In this document: positions 16,057 through 24,377 of the stretch, piece after piece
How positions within the stretch are numbered: position 1 is the stretch's first letter
How the letters are laid out: each line of letters opens with the position of its first letter
Source of the DNA: SAR116 cluster bacterium AG-447-A06
GTDB lineage: Bacteria > Pseudomonadota > Alphaproteobacteria > Puniceispirillales > Puniceispirillaceae
Reading direction: 5' to 3'
Assembly (NCBI GenBank): GCA_003212345.1
Contig: QCPZ01000003.1
Coordinates: 82,287-146,286 of the forward strand
Length of the DNA: 64,000 bases
Translations under genes and position numbers: made by a program
Notes under the pieces: model-generated
Database searches by the model: none
Told to the model about the DNA's origin: nothing
Seen by the model: only the letters and a program-made list of their open reading frames with translations

Positions 16057-17246
16057 TCAGCAGCCCTTCCTGAAATAGTATTATTGGGAAGATTGCTCGC
16101 GTGGTTTGCAAGGCAGGTTTCGTCAATCATGTTTGGTCGCTGTTGACCAATAAGCCCCATTACCGCGCTCGTTTCACGACTAATTATGTCAATAACATCG
16201 GATAGTCCAGTTTCCCCACCTGCCCCCAGCCCGTACATGGCACTGCGGCCAAGCATGACAAAATCTGCGCCGGTGGCTAGCGCTTTGACAACGTGTTCGC
16301 CGTTACGAATGCCACTGTCAAAAATCAATGGCATGTTTGAACCTACAGCTTGTTTTATTTCCAGCAATGATTCGATTGCTGCTGGTGCGGCATTCAGCTG
16401 ACGGCCTCCATGGTTAGAAACATAGATTGCATCAGCGCCCATTGATTTTATACGAATTGCATCATCCGAATGTTGCACACCTTTCACAACTAACTTGCCA
16501 TGCCAGCGGTCGCGTAAAGTGGCAAGAAATGACCAATTGGCCTGGGCCCGGCTCGCATTGCGGACAAAGGTTGTATTGTTGCTGGACGTAGCATAATTCA
16601 TTGGACGTGGCATGCCGTTGCGAAGCGCATGTGCCAAAGTTGCCATGGACCATTGCGGGTGTGTGGCAAAATCCCACAGTTGTTGGAGGCCCCAGCGCAT
16701 TGGAAAGGTAAAACCGTTTCGAAGATCCCGAAGGCGCACTGATGGGATTGGCACATCAACCGTCAATATCAGTACTTCATAACCTGCAGCGGCGGCTCGA
16801 TCGACCAACTCATTGACAAAATCACTGGATTGGTCAGCATAGAGCTGGAACCAGGCGTTCCCTTCGGCGATTTCATTGATTTGTTCCAAAGTCGTTGAGG
16901 ATGCGGTTGAAACACAGAGTGGCATTCTCCGGCGGGCAGCCTCAATCGCCAAAGCCCGGTCAGCGCCGGGCCATGCAAGGCCGCACATTCCCATCGGCGC
17001 AATGCCAAAAGGCAGACCTGTCTCAAGGCCGAGGATCGAGCTAGAGAGGCTGCGGTCACTGACATCAACAAGAACACGCGGCATCAACCGTATCTCATCA
17101 ATGGCTGCTGAATTTAAACCGCATAAAGTTTCATCACCAGAAGATCCGTCAATGAAGTCAAACATCATCCGCGGCAAGCGTTTTCGCGCATGTTGCCGCG
17201 CATCATCAACCGAAAAAAGCTGTTTCCCCAAGACTTGATCCTTCAA
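16053..17246 (-). CDS. FMN-dependent alpha-hydroxy-acid dehydrogenase/oxidase
   Basis: A 397-residue TIM-barrel flavoprotein of the lactate dehydrogenase (LldD), glycolate oxidase and mandelate dehydrogenase family. The start appears to be TTG at 17246 with an AAAAGGG site upstream; no suitable ATG exists before the conserved ARKRLPRMMFDFIDGSSGDE segment. The active-site stretch SNHGGRQLN holds the proton-abstracting His and substrate-binding Arg. The FMN phosphate site is FDSGIRNGEHVVKALATGAD followed by LGRSAMYG. It oxidises a 2-hydroxyacid to the 2-oxoacid. It is the first gene of the LysR-divergent operon and probably feeds the ThDP enzyme. Confidence 0.88.
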   Translation of the reverse strand: MKDQVLGKQLFSVDDARQHARKRLPRMMFDFIDGSSGDETLCGLNSAAIDEIRLMPRVLVDVSDRSLSSSILGLETGLPFGIAPMGMCGLAWPGADRALAIEAARRRMPLCVSTASSTTLEQINEIAEGNAWFQLYADQSSDFVNELVDRAAAAGYEVLILTVDVPIPSVRLRDLRNGFTFPMRWGLQQLWDFATHPQWSMATLAHALRNGMPRPMNYATSSNNTTFVRNASRAQANWSFLATLRDRWHGKLVVKGVQHSDDAIRIKSMGADAIYVSNHGGRQLNAAPAAIESLLEIKQAVGSNMPLIFDSGIRNGEHVVKALATGADFVMLGRSAMYGLGAGGETGLSDVIDIISRETSAVMGLIGQQRPNMIDETCLANHASNLPNNTISGRAAE

Positions 17247-17348
17247 ATTACCCTTTTTGAATCTAACAAACCGAAGAAATATAATGCAAATATAATTATT
17301 GGATGAATTAATAGAAAAAAGTTATCATTTAGGCGCAAGGAGATGTTT

Positions 17349-18269
17349 ATGAATTTTAGACAGCTGAAGGCATTTGATACTGTTATGCGACTTGGTTCGA
17401 TCACCGGCGCGGCAAAGGCGCTTCACGTCTCACAACCAAGTGTCACGCGCTTGGTTCGTGAGTTGGAGACGCACCTTGGGTTCGCTTTATTTCTGCGGCG
17501 TGGACGCGGCATTGCTGCAACGGTTGAGGCCCGCCGTTTTCATCAGGCGGTGGAAAGTGCATTTATGAATATTGAACGGCTTGATGACCTGGCCGCAACA
17601 ATCCGCAAAACCGCGGTTGGCAAAGTATCAGTTGGGGTAATTTCGACCTTTTCATTTTCGCTGCTGCCAGAAGTTCTTGGCCGACTTCGCCAAGAAAAAG
17701 ATGACACGCACACAATTGTATATATCCATAATACGCCGGCAATTGTCGATGCGGTACGCCTACAACAGTTTGACATTGGTATTGTATCGCGGTCGCCGCC
17801 CTATTTGGGTGTTCACAGTCTCTATCAGACGGAAGTGAATTATGTTGCGCTTGTCCCTCAAAATCATCCCCTTGCGGCATCAAAGGACAGATTGGATTTG
17901 CGTGAGGTTGCTGGTCGTGAGGAATTTATTACTTTTGGTAATGTCTACCCGCTAGAAATGCAGGGCATGGAAGAAGATTTGGCCACGCAGTTTCAAAACA
18001 AGGCACGTTATAGCGTGGCGAATGTGTTGGCCGCAACCGCACTTGTGCGTGCGGTTGGTGTGCCGGCATTGGTGGATCCATTTTCGGCCCGAATGTCGGC
18101 TAGCGCAGGTGGGATGGTGATTCGACCAATCCAACAAAAGCTGACATATCATATTGGTATCATTACCCGCGGGATTGAAGTTATGAACCGTGAAACGCGC
18201 CAACTGGCTGATGCGCTTATCGACAGGTTTGAGGCTGACCCACTTATCGCTGCTGCTGGTCAATCTTGA
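17349..18269 (+). CDS. LysR-family transcriptional regulator
   Basis: A protein of 306 residues from the ATG at 17349, six bases after AAGGAG; an ATG at 17343 touches that site and is less likely. The N-terminal helix-turn-helix reads LGSITGAAKALHVSQPSVTR. The effector domain has VSVGVISTFSFSLLPEVLG and QQFDIGIVSRSPP. It is divergent from the hydroxyacid/ThDP/transthyretin/DmdA operon across about 100 bases of AT-rich DNA and so probably regulates it. Its last ten bases overlap the convergent mttB-like gene. Confidence 0.9.
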   Translation: MNFRQLKAFDTVMRLGSITGAAKALHVSQPSVTRLVRELETHLGFALFLRRGRGIAATVEARRFHQAVESAFMNIERLDDLAATIRKTAVGKVSVGVISTFSFSLLPEVLGRLRQEKDDTHTIVYIHNTPAIVDAVRLQQFDIGIVSRSPPYLGVHSLYQTEVNYVALVPQNHPLAASKDRLDLREVAGREEFITFGNVYPLEMQGMEEDLATQFQNKARYSVANVLAATALVRAVGVPALVDPFSARMSASAGGMVIRPIQQKLTYHIGIITRGIEVMNRETRQLADALIDRFEADPLIAAAGQS

Positions 18270-19822
18270 GGATTTACGGCAAGCTGTATTGGGAGAGCGG
18301 CGCGGAGTAAACTGTCACTCTCCGCATCAATGTAATAGGGGTTATGCGAACCCAGAATGTCTTCTAACTGTTTGGCCGCAGCATCGCGAATATCTGGGCT
18401 GCCAGCCGCTTCCCACACATCAATTGTGGTGCGGTCAGCAAGCTCGGGATAGAGAAAATCTGAGTGCATTCGAGCATAGGTCTCAGCCTCACCCAGAAAG
18501 TGCCCAACGCCTGTTGCCACATTGCCAATTGCGCTGGGTGATACCGTATCTGCTGAAACATCCACCTTGGCAGTTGATCGAAGAATGGCGCCAAGCATGT
18601 CATTATCAATGATCATCGCTTCAAGTGAAATGCCCATAAGTCCGGCTTGGGCGCCGCTCGCCTGGGTAACAATATTGGCACCGGAATGAACCGTCTGAGA
18701 GACGGTTAGACATTTTTCATAGCCGCTTTGAGCATCTGGTAACTTGCTATCAGTTGCCCCTGCGATTGTTGATGAGCAAAAGCCGTAATGTCTGGCCATT
18801 TGCATGGATGCGGCAGTTAATAGCGCCTGCTCCCCGCCGCCGCCGGCCATTGCGCCGCTGCGAAGATCGGTAACCATGGGACGTGGACCAAACACTGCTT
18901 TTGCCGCCGGATCAACAAGCCAAGCAATCACCATACCGGCAAGTGTTTCCGCTATTGTTTGCGCAACGCAGCCGGCAATCGTAACTGGACTTGATGCGCC
19001 TAGCTGACCAAATGTATTTACCATGACCGGAATGCCACAGTGCACAGCCTCTATCATCACGTTCAGTGCTTCGCCGTCGAAACGAAGTGGTGGTACGGCA
19101 TGATTAATATTGATTGACAGGAACGGTCTGGCACAAAAATCCTCTTTTGATCCCGCAAGCTGATAACAGATTTGAGCGATGTCGCGCACGGCGGATGGTG
19201 ATGTTGCACTAACAAAGGCGTGCTTGCGCGTGCCGGCAAGGCAGGCATAGGCAGTATTGATGTCAAGGTCACGCGCATTGGACATGTCACGTGCTACTAA
19301 GGGGCGACTAAAAAAATGAATATGGTCAAGCTTGTCAACAAGTCGTGCAACATCATAAAGATCAACAAGTTTTGACTCGCGATATTTTCTGAGCCGCCGA
19401 TCATAAACCAGTGGTGAGGCCCCGCCCGTGCCAACAAACACATTGTCTGGCGTAAGGTTAAGGTTGGTATCCCCGCCACGACCATAAAGTGTGATATCAC
19501 GTGTCAGTCCATCAATCGCGGCCGTGACAAGTGTTTCCGGAAATCGCAATCGATTTTGGTTGTCGAGTTGACCGCCAGCAGCCATGACAAGGTCAATGGC
19601 GTTTGTTGATGGTTCACTCAATCCAGTTTCGGAAAGCAGCGTCAAGGCAGCTTCATGGATAGTCGTGATACCGGCACTATCTAGCGCATTAAAACCGCGG
19701 CCATGCCCGATAATTCGGCGCTTGACCAGTGAGTTTGCGGATGATGATGTGTCTGCCATGCCGCGTCGCCGGCGTCCTGACCGCCCTTTACCATGTCTGG
19801 CGGTTGTCTCATTTTGGGTCAT
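18260..19822 (-). CDS. Trimethylamine methyltransferase (MttB) superfamily protein, non-pyrrolysine
   Basis: A 520-residue MttB-superfamily barrel. Recognisable segments are SAGITTIHEAALTLLSETGL near the N-terminus, VGTGGASPLVYDRRLRKYRE, and the C-terminal SGANIVTQASGAQAGLMG. No in-frame amber codon is present, so it belongs to the non-pyrrolysine branch. Characterised members demethylate quaternary amines such as glycine betaine, proline betaine or carnitine, moving the methyl group to a corrinoid protein. No corrinoid-binding protein or reactivase is seen in the window. An Arg-rich N-terminus (RSGRRRRG) precedes the fold. It follows the peptidase E gene by 39 bases in one operon. Substrate unknown. 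Confidence 0.87.
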   Translation of the reverse strand: MTQNETTARHGKGRSGRRRRGMADTSSSANSLVKRRIIGHGRGFNALDSAGITTIHEAALTLLSETGLSEPSTNAIDLVMAAGGQLDNQNRLRFPETLVTAAIDGLTRDITLYGRGGDTNLNLTPDNVFVGTGGASPLVYDRRLRKYRESKLVDLYDVARLVDKLDHIHFFSRPLVARDMSNARDLDINTAYACLAGTRKHAFVSATSPSAVRDIAQICYQLAGSKEDFCARPFLSININHAVPPLRFDGEALNVMIEAVHCGIPVMVNTFGQLGASSPVTIAGCVAQTIAETLAGMVIAWLVDPAAKAVFGPRPMVTDLRSGAMAGGGGEQALLTAASMQMARHYGFCSSTIAGATDSKLPDAQSGYEKCLTVSQTVHSGANIVTQASGAQAGLMGISLEAMIIDNDMLGAILRSTAKVDVSADTVSPSAIGNVATGVGHFLGEAETYARMHSDFLYPELADRTTIDVWEAAGSPDIRDAAAKQLEDILGSHNPYYIDAESDSLLRAALPIQLAVNPQD

Positions 19823-19861
19823 CTATTTCCTCACTTATAGGAACAGTACTTAAATATTGTG

Positions 19862-20581
19862 TCATATCACTTGATGTCCAAGGTCAAGTGGCTTCACTTC
19901 AACCTTGTTACGGTTACTCTTCACAAAATATGCATTAGCCGAAGCCCCGCGTGCTCTAATTATGTTTGTTACAATTCCATCACATATATGAATCGCGACC
20001 CCATCATCAATCGCTATGCCCGCCGCGAGGTGGCGCTTGGCAATTTTTTGTTTAAAGGCTCGCTTGCGGGGCGGTTCATTGTTGAAGTGTGGACAAGCAC
20101 TGCCAGCCAATAGGCCGAGACCTTTATGGAGGGTATAACCATCTTTGGCGGAGCCAAGTAACAATTCAGAAAACCAGCAAATCGCCCCAGCACTCACACC
20201 GCTGAGAATAACGCCGCCATACGCCGCTTCTAAAAGAATTTCGCAGATACCAGTTTTTTGCCAATGAGCCAGCATTTTCTTGGTGGCGCCACCGCCAACA
20301 TAAAGAATGTCTAGATTATTTAAAAAACCCCTTGCTTCGGCCAGATTTGCTTCAAGAGGTAGTGTTGTTATTTTCGCGCATCTATAAAAGCGTTTGTAGA
20401 ACATTTCAATCTTGGCAGGGTTATCATTGCTGGCGTGACCGATATATCCAATACGGACTTCTGCGATTGGTCCTGCCAAAGCTAGAAGTTGGTCTTCAAG
20501 AATTGCGTCATGTGGATAGTTGTCTTCAGGATGGGTAAAGCCTCCCCCACCTACAGCAAAAATTTGCACAGGGTTAATCAA
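19862..20581 (-). CDS. Peptidase E-like (S51) / type 1 glutamine amidotransferase-fold protein
   Basis: A 239-residue protein resembling dipeptidase E. The nucleophile elbow GVSAGAICWFSE carries the Ser, where amidotransferases have Cys. Other family segments are FAVGGGGF, LDILYVGGGATKKMLAHWQK, GLGLLAGSACPHFN and IAIDDGVAIHI. No ATG fits; a TTG at 20581 about ten bases after AAGGAAG is the probable start, with GTG at 20569 as alternative. Peptidase E cleaves Asp-X dipeptides in the cytosol. It heads an operon with the mttB-like gene and is divergent from a dipeptide-type ABC transporter, so a role with an imported peptide or acyl-amino compound is plausible. Confidence 0.8.
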   Translation of the reverse strand: MINPVQIFAVGGGGFTHPEDNYPHDAILEDQLLALAGPIAEVRIGYIGHASNDNPAKIEMFYKRFYRCAKITTLPLEANLAEARGFLNNLDILYVGGGATKKMLAHWQKTGICEILLEAAYGGVILSGVSAGAICWFSELLLGSAKDGYTLHKGLGLLAGSACPHFNNEPPRKRAFKQKIAKRHLAAGIAIDDGVAIHICDGIVTNIIRARGASANAYFVKSNRNKVEVKPLDLGHQVI

Positions 20582-20930
20582 TATTTACGCTCTTCCTTGT
20601 AACTTCATATTATTGCGAGTTATTCCTCGCCAAATAATTACTCGGCATTTCCCGATAATCATATCGTCATATTTATATTGAATGCTAATTTTTGCAAACT
20701 TTACATGATAAATAATTCGAATGTAAGGAATGAATATATCCGTTTTTCGTATTAAAACATTCGGAAATTATATTTGTTATCGTTCATTTGGAAACCCATA
20801 CTTTGACGCTTAGAATGGGGGAAAGTTCGGGGTCATAGGGTCATGAACGTCTTCGATGAAACAATAGCGAGTCCCCGCTAAAGTGTGGATCGTGTCTAGC
20901 CTGGACAGGTGTTATGAGGAGGAATAATCA
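20582..20930. promoter_or_regulatory. Divergent intergenic region between peptidase E and ABC transporter genes
   Basis: A 349-base AT-rich gap that must hold two divergent promoters. A small hairpin (GCGAG, six-base loop, CTCGC) lies at 20615-20630. Further right, 20815-20925 is less AT-rich and contains a direct repeat GGGTCAT (near 20831 and 20839) and an AGCG/CGCT pairing near 20867-20881, which could be leader RNA structure. The last bases hold the GAGGAGG ribosome site of the binding-protein gene. No known riboswitch was recognised. Confidence 0.35.
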
Positions 20931-22412
20931 ATGAAAAAATGGCTTATCGCGTCAGCAATGACAGCCGCGTTAGTTGGAACGAGCGCAATTGCCGCCCCGA
21001 GCGGTACGTTTAAACAAGCACATGAATACGGTTATGGCGACAAATCAAGCCTTGACCCAGCATCGCGTGGCCGAGTGATGCAGATTACTGAAAAACTCAT
21101 GAGCCGGTTGATCCGTCCTGATATGAAGGGGTCACCAAGCCCAGATTTGGCAACATCATGGAGCGCCAATGACGCGGCTACCGAGTGGACAGTGAAGCTA
21201 CGTGCAGGTGTAAAATTTCACGATGGAAGTGCATTTGACTCCGGCGACGTTATCTACACATTCAACCGCGTTCTAAACCCAGAAAATAAGTCACCGGCCC
21301 GCTCAGCGATCAAGATGATAGAAAAGATGGAAGCGGTCGATAGCTCGACCGTCAAATTTTCGTTGTCTACACCTTTTGCTGATATGCCGCTGCAGCTAAT
21401 GGATTATCGTTTGCGGATTATTCCAGAGGGTTCTGGTGATAGCATTGCTTCTTCCGGTATTGGTACTGGTCCATTCAAGCTGGTTTCATTCGACGCAGCT
21501 GGTGTGACCAAGTTGGAAGCGAATATGGATTATTGGGAGGGTGCACCCGGCGTTGCCAAGATGGAAATAATTGGTATTGGCGATGGGCAGGCCCGTATGC
21601 AGGCGCTGCTTGGTGGACAGATTGATTTTGAAAATACTGTTACCAACCAGCAAAAGCCGATGTTTGCCAGCAGTAACAAATTTAAGATGATGGAAGTGCC
21701 AACCGGTAACTGGCGTGGTCTCGTTTTTCGAACGGATGTTGCGCCATTCACAGACGTGCGTGTCCGTCAAGCAGTTCGTATGGCAGCCGATCGGGAAGAT
21801 TTGGTGAAGTTGATTATGGGCGGTGCGGCATCAATTGCATGTGACACACCGGTGAAGCCTGACGATCAGTATCGTGCTGATATAAATTGCCCACAGGATA
21901 TTGCTGGTGCAAAGAAGTTGCTTGCTGAAGCCGGATTTCCAAATGGAATTGATATTGACGTTTATGTCGCAACGCTTGAGCCAACATGGCCAATTTTGGC
22001 AGAGGCCTATCAGCAGCAGGCCGCAAAGGCAGGTATCCGCGTTACCATAAAACAGGTCCCATCAGATGGTTATTGGAAGGATACTTGGATGCAGAAAAGT
22101 GTTTCAGCCACCCGCTGGAACGAACGCCCAGCAGACTCTGCGCTCCATGAAATCTATCTTTCGACCGCTAAATGGAATGAGTCTTATTACAAGGATGCCG
22201 ATTTTGATGCGATGCTTGCAAAGGCGCGTCGTGAGCTCAATTTTGAAAAGAGAAAAGCTCTTTATGTTGGGGCGCAAGAGCACCTGTATAAGACAACGGG
22301 TACGCTAATCCCTTATCATGTCTCAAAGTTGTATGTCATGAATTCAAGGGTGAGTGGTATCGATGCAGTAGAAAATCATACTATTCGGTGGAATAAAGTA
22401 GCGGTCAAATAA
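20931..22412 (+). CDS. ABC transporter substrate-binding protein, family 5 (peptide/nickel type)
   Basis: A 493-residue periplasmic receptor (DppA/OppA family). The ATG follows GAGGAGG by about seven bases. Signal peptide residues 1-22 end IAAPS. Family landmarks are LATSWSANDAATEWTVKLRA, GVKFHDGSAFDSGDVIYTFN and TGPFKLVSFDAAGVTKLEAN, with VRQAVRMAADREDLV further on. It delivers a small peptide or similar ligand to the permeases encoded next. A hairpin follows the gene. The ligand cannot be told from sequence. Confidence 0.92.
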   Translation: MKKWLIASAMTAALVGTSAIAAPSGTFKQAHEYGYGDKSSLDPASRGRVMQITEKLMSRLIRPDMKGSPSPDLATSWSANDAATEWTVKLRAGVKFHDGSAFDSGDVIYTFNRVLNPENKSPARSAIKMIEKMEAVDSSTVKFSLSTPFADMPLQLMDYRLRIIPEGSGDSIASSGIGTGPFKLVSFDAAGVTKLEANMDYWEGAPGVAKMEIIGIGDGQARMQALLGGQIDFENTVTNQQKPMFASSNKFKMMEVPTGNWRGLVFRTDVAPFTDVRVRQAVRMAADREDLVKLIMGGAASIACDTPVKPDDQYRADINCPQDIAGAKKLLAEAGFPNGIDIDVYVATLEPTWPILAEAYQQQAAKAGIRVTIKQVPSDGYWKDTWMQKSVSATRWNERPADSALHEIYLSTAKWNESYYKDADFDAMLAKARRELNFEKRKALYVGAQEHLYKTTGTLIPYHVSKLYVMNSRVSGIDAVENHTIRWNKVAVK

Positions 22413-22442
22413 CCGTTAAATATCATTCCTAGACTAGGTAAT

Positions 22443-22486
22443 GGGCCAGTGACCAATTCTGATTAAATTCGGTGTTGCACTGGCCC
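22443..22486 (+). terminator. Hairpin between binding-protein and permease genes
   Basis: A nine-base perfect stem (GGGCCAGTG / CACTGGCCC), with further pairing inside the loop (ACC near 22452 with GGT near 22471). Only a short mixed TTATAT tract follows, so it is more likely an attenuating or message-protecting hairpin than a full terminator. Confidence 0.6.
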
Positions 22487-22532
22487 TTATATCACCTGAC
22501 AATCTTACCACCTGCAAATAAGGACACAGTCA

Positions 22533-23492
22533 ATGCTGTTGATGTTGATCAGACGGGTGCTCCTTGGGCTTGTAACGGTTTGTATTGTGTCTTTGATTAT
22601 TTTTGCGGGTGTAGAAATTCTGCCTGGTGATGCCTGTACTCAGTTTTTGGGTGAATATCAGGCGGACGATGAACTGCTGGCGCAGTGTCGCAAGGACCTT
22701 GATTTGAACCGACCAGCGATTGATCGGTTTGCTGAATGGGCTGGAGGAGCTATGGCCGGCGATCTTGGCCTTGCGGTGGATGGCAAAACAAAGATCAGTT
22801 CAATTGTAGGTGACCGGTTGCAGAATTCTCTTCTGCTGGCGCTATGTGCAATGGGCATTGGTGTGCCGTTGGCATTGATGCTCGGGGTCATTACAGGATT
22901 ATGTCGTGACCGGATGCCTGATTTGATTGCCTCTACATTGGCCATCTTTGCGATGACCATTCCTGAATTTGTATCAGCAACCTTATTAATCCTGATTTTT
23001 AGTATCTGGCTTGGGTGGCTTCCCGGTATTGTTTTAACCTCAGCCAGCGCACCAGCGGCCGAATTCTTTCCCGAAATCTTGTTACCTGTTATCGTTTTGT
23101 CGTTGGTGATGTGTGCTCACATCATGCGGATGGTTAGATCATCCGTGATTGAGGTCATGGCCGGGGACTATATCCAAATGGCAACGTTAAAGGGTGTTCC
23201 ATATTGGCCTATGGTATTCCGCCATGCGTTGCCGAATGCGCTATTACCTGCAATTAATGTGGTTGCGTTGACAATCGCATGGTTGCTAGGCGGGGTTGTG
23301 GTAATCGAGGTGGTGTTTAACTATCCCGGGCTTGGTAGGTTAATGATCGACTCCATCTCTGATCGTGATTTGCCGGTAGTTCAGTCAATCGCACTTATTG
23401 TTGCTAGTGTTTATGTTTGTGTGAATCTGGCAGCAGATCTTTTAACTATGCTGGCCAATCCAAAGCTGCGTACGATGTATACGAGGAAATGA
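22533..23492 (+). CDS. ABC transporter permease, DppB type
   Basis: A 319-residue inner-membrane permease with about six helices. The N-terminus is the usual DppB form (LIRRVLLGLVTVCIVSLIIF, then EILPGDACTQFLG). The cytoplasmic EAA loop that contacts the ATPase is MATLKGVPYWPMVFRHALPN. The end has GVVVIEVVFNYPGLGRLM. It pairs with the following DppC-type permease, with a four-base start/stop overlap. Confidence 0.92.
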   Translation: MLLMLIRRVLLGLVTVCIVSLIIFAGVEILPGDACTQFLGEYQADDELLAQCRKDLDLNRPAIDRFAEWAGGAMAGDLGLAVDGKTKISSIVGDRLQNSLLLALCAMGIGVPLALMLGVITGLCRDRMPDLIASTLAIFAMTIPEFVSATLLILIFSIWLGWLPGIVLTSASAPAAEFFPEILLPVIVLSLVMCAHIMRMVRSSVIEVMAGDYIQMATLKGVPYWPMVFRHALPNALLPAINVVALTIAWLLGGVVVIEVVFNYPGLGRLMIDSISDRDLPVVQSIALIVASVYVCVNLAADLLTMLANPKLRTMYTRK

Positions 23493-24376
23493 TGACTAGC
23501 GTGGCGCATCAAAAGCTTCAAAACGGGAGTCGTGCGGCTGTCATTTTTAAGGATTTGGTGTCACGACCATCTGGCGCGATCGGGCTTTCATTGGTGATCT
23601 TCCACGTTGGATTGGCACTCATTAGCCCGTTCGTTGTCCCATTCGATTACAAGTTACAAAATTCTGCGCTGATGCTAAGCCAACCAGATGCAATTCACTG
23701 GCTCGGTTCTGATCACCTGGGGCGGGATGTATTCTCGCGGACCCTGATGGGTGGACGTGAGGCCTTGTTGGTAACTGGCGTTGCTACTCCGCTGGCAGTG
23801 ATTTGGGGTGGTTTTGTGGGTATTCTGTTCGGGCTTGTCGGTGGGCGAGTTGACGAGGTTTTGATGCGCATTGTTGACGCTTTTTTGTCGCTACCATGGA
23901 TTTTGAAAATGCTGGTGCTAATTGTCACATTCGGCACTGGTATTGAAGTTTTGATCCCCACCCTTGCGTTTTTCTATGGCATTCCGGTCATCCGTATTGC
24001 GCGGGCTGCAACGCATGATGTTATTGCGCGAGACTTTGTATGGGCGGCCAAGGCGCGCGGTCATGGCAGGGTTAGCATCATCTGGCGCGAATTGTTGCCC
24101 AATGTCCTTGACACCCTGATGGTAGAGGGGGCAATGCGCTGGTCGTGGATGTTGCTGGCTTTTTCGTCGCTCTCGTTTCTTGGCTTTGGTGTGTCCCCGC
24201 CAACTCCTGATTGGGGATTGATGATTTCGGACGCACGCGGCTTTATGTCATTTGCCCCCTGGGGTGTAATTGGGCCTGTGATTGCCCTTTCGTCGCTTAT
24301 TATTGGTATTAATCTTACTGCTGACGCCCTTGCCAAGGCGCTTGGCATTGATCGCGCCCAGAAGGCGCCAATGTAA
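23489..24376 (+). CDS. ABC transporter permease, DppC type
   Basis: About 295 residues from the tandem ATGs at 23489/23492 (GAGGA just upstream), overlapping the previous stop. The family pattern is present: WLGSDHLGRDVFSRTLMGGR near residue 70, about six helices, and the EAA loop AAKARGHGRVSIIWRELLPN. The SSLSFLGFGVSPPTPDWG segment is diagnostic of DppC/OppC. It forms the translocation pore with the DppB-type partner. An earlier in-frame start at 23417 would lie inside the upstream gene and is not favoured. Confidence 0.92.
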   Translation: MMTSVAHQKLQNGSRAAVIFKDLVSRPSGAIGLSLVIFHVGLALISPFVVPFDYKLQNSALMLSQPDAIHWLGSDHLGRDVFSRTLMGGREALLVTGVATPLAVIWGGFVGILFGLVGGRVDEVLMRIVDAFLSLPWILKMLVLIVTFGTGIEVLIPTLAFFYGIPVIRIARAATHDVIARDFVWAAKARGHGRVSIIWRELLPNVLDTLMVEGAMRWSWMLLAFSSLSFLGFGVSPPTPDWGLMISDARGFMSFAPWGVIGPVIALSSLIIGINLTADALAKALGIDRAQKAPM

Positions 24377-24377
24377 T

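Noticed and set aside
18260..19822. Pyrrolysine-containing trimethylamine methyltransferase
   Set aside because: The frame is open without an in-frame amber codon, and no pyl genes are present; it is a non-pyrrolysine homologue.
20815..20930. Riboswitch in the leader of the dipeptide ABC operon
   Set aside because: Some local pairing is possible, but no known riboswitch core could be recognised.
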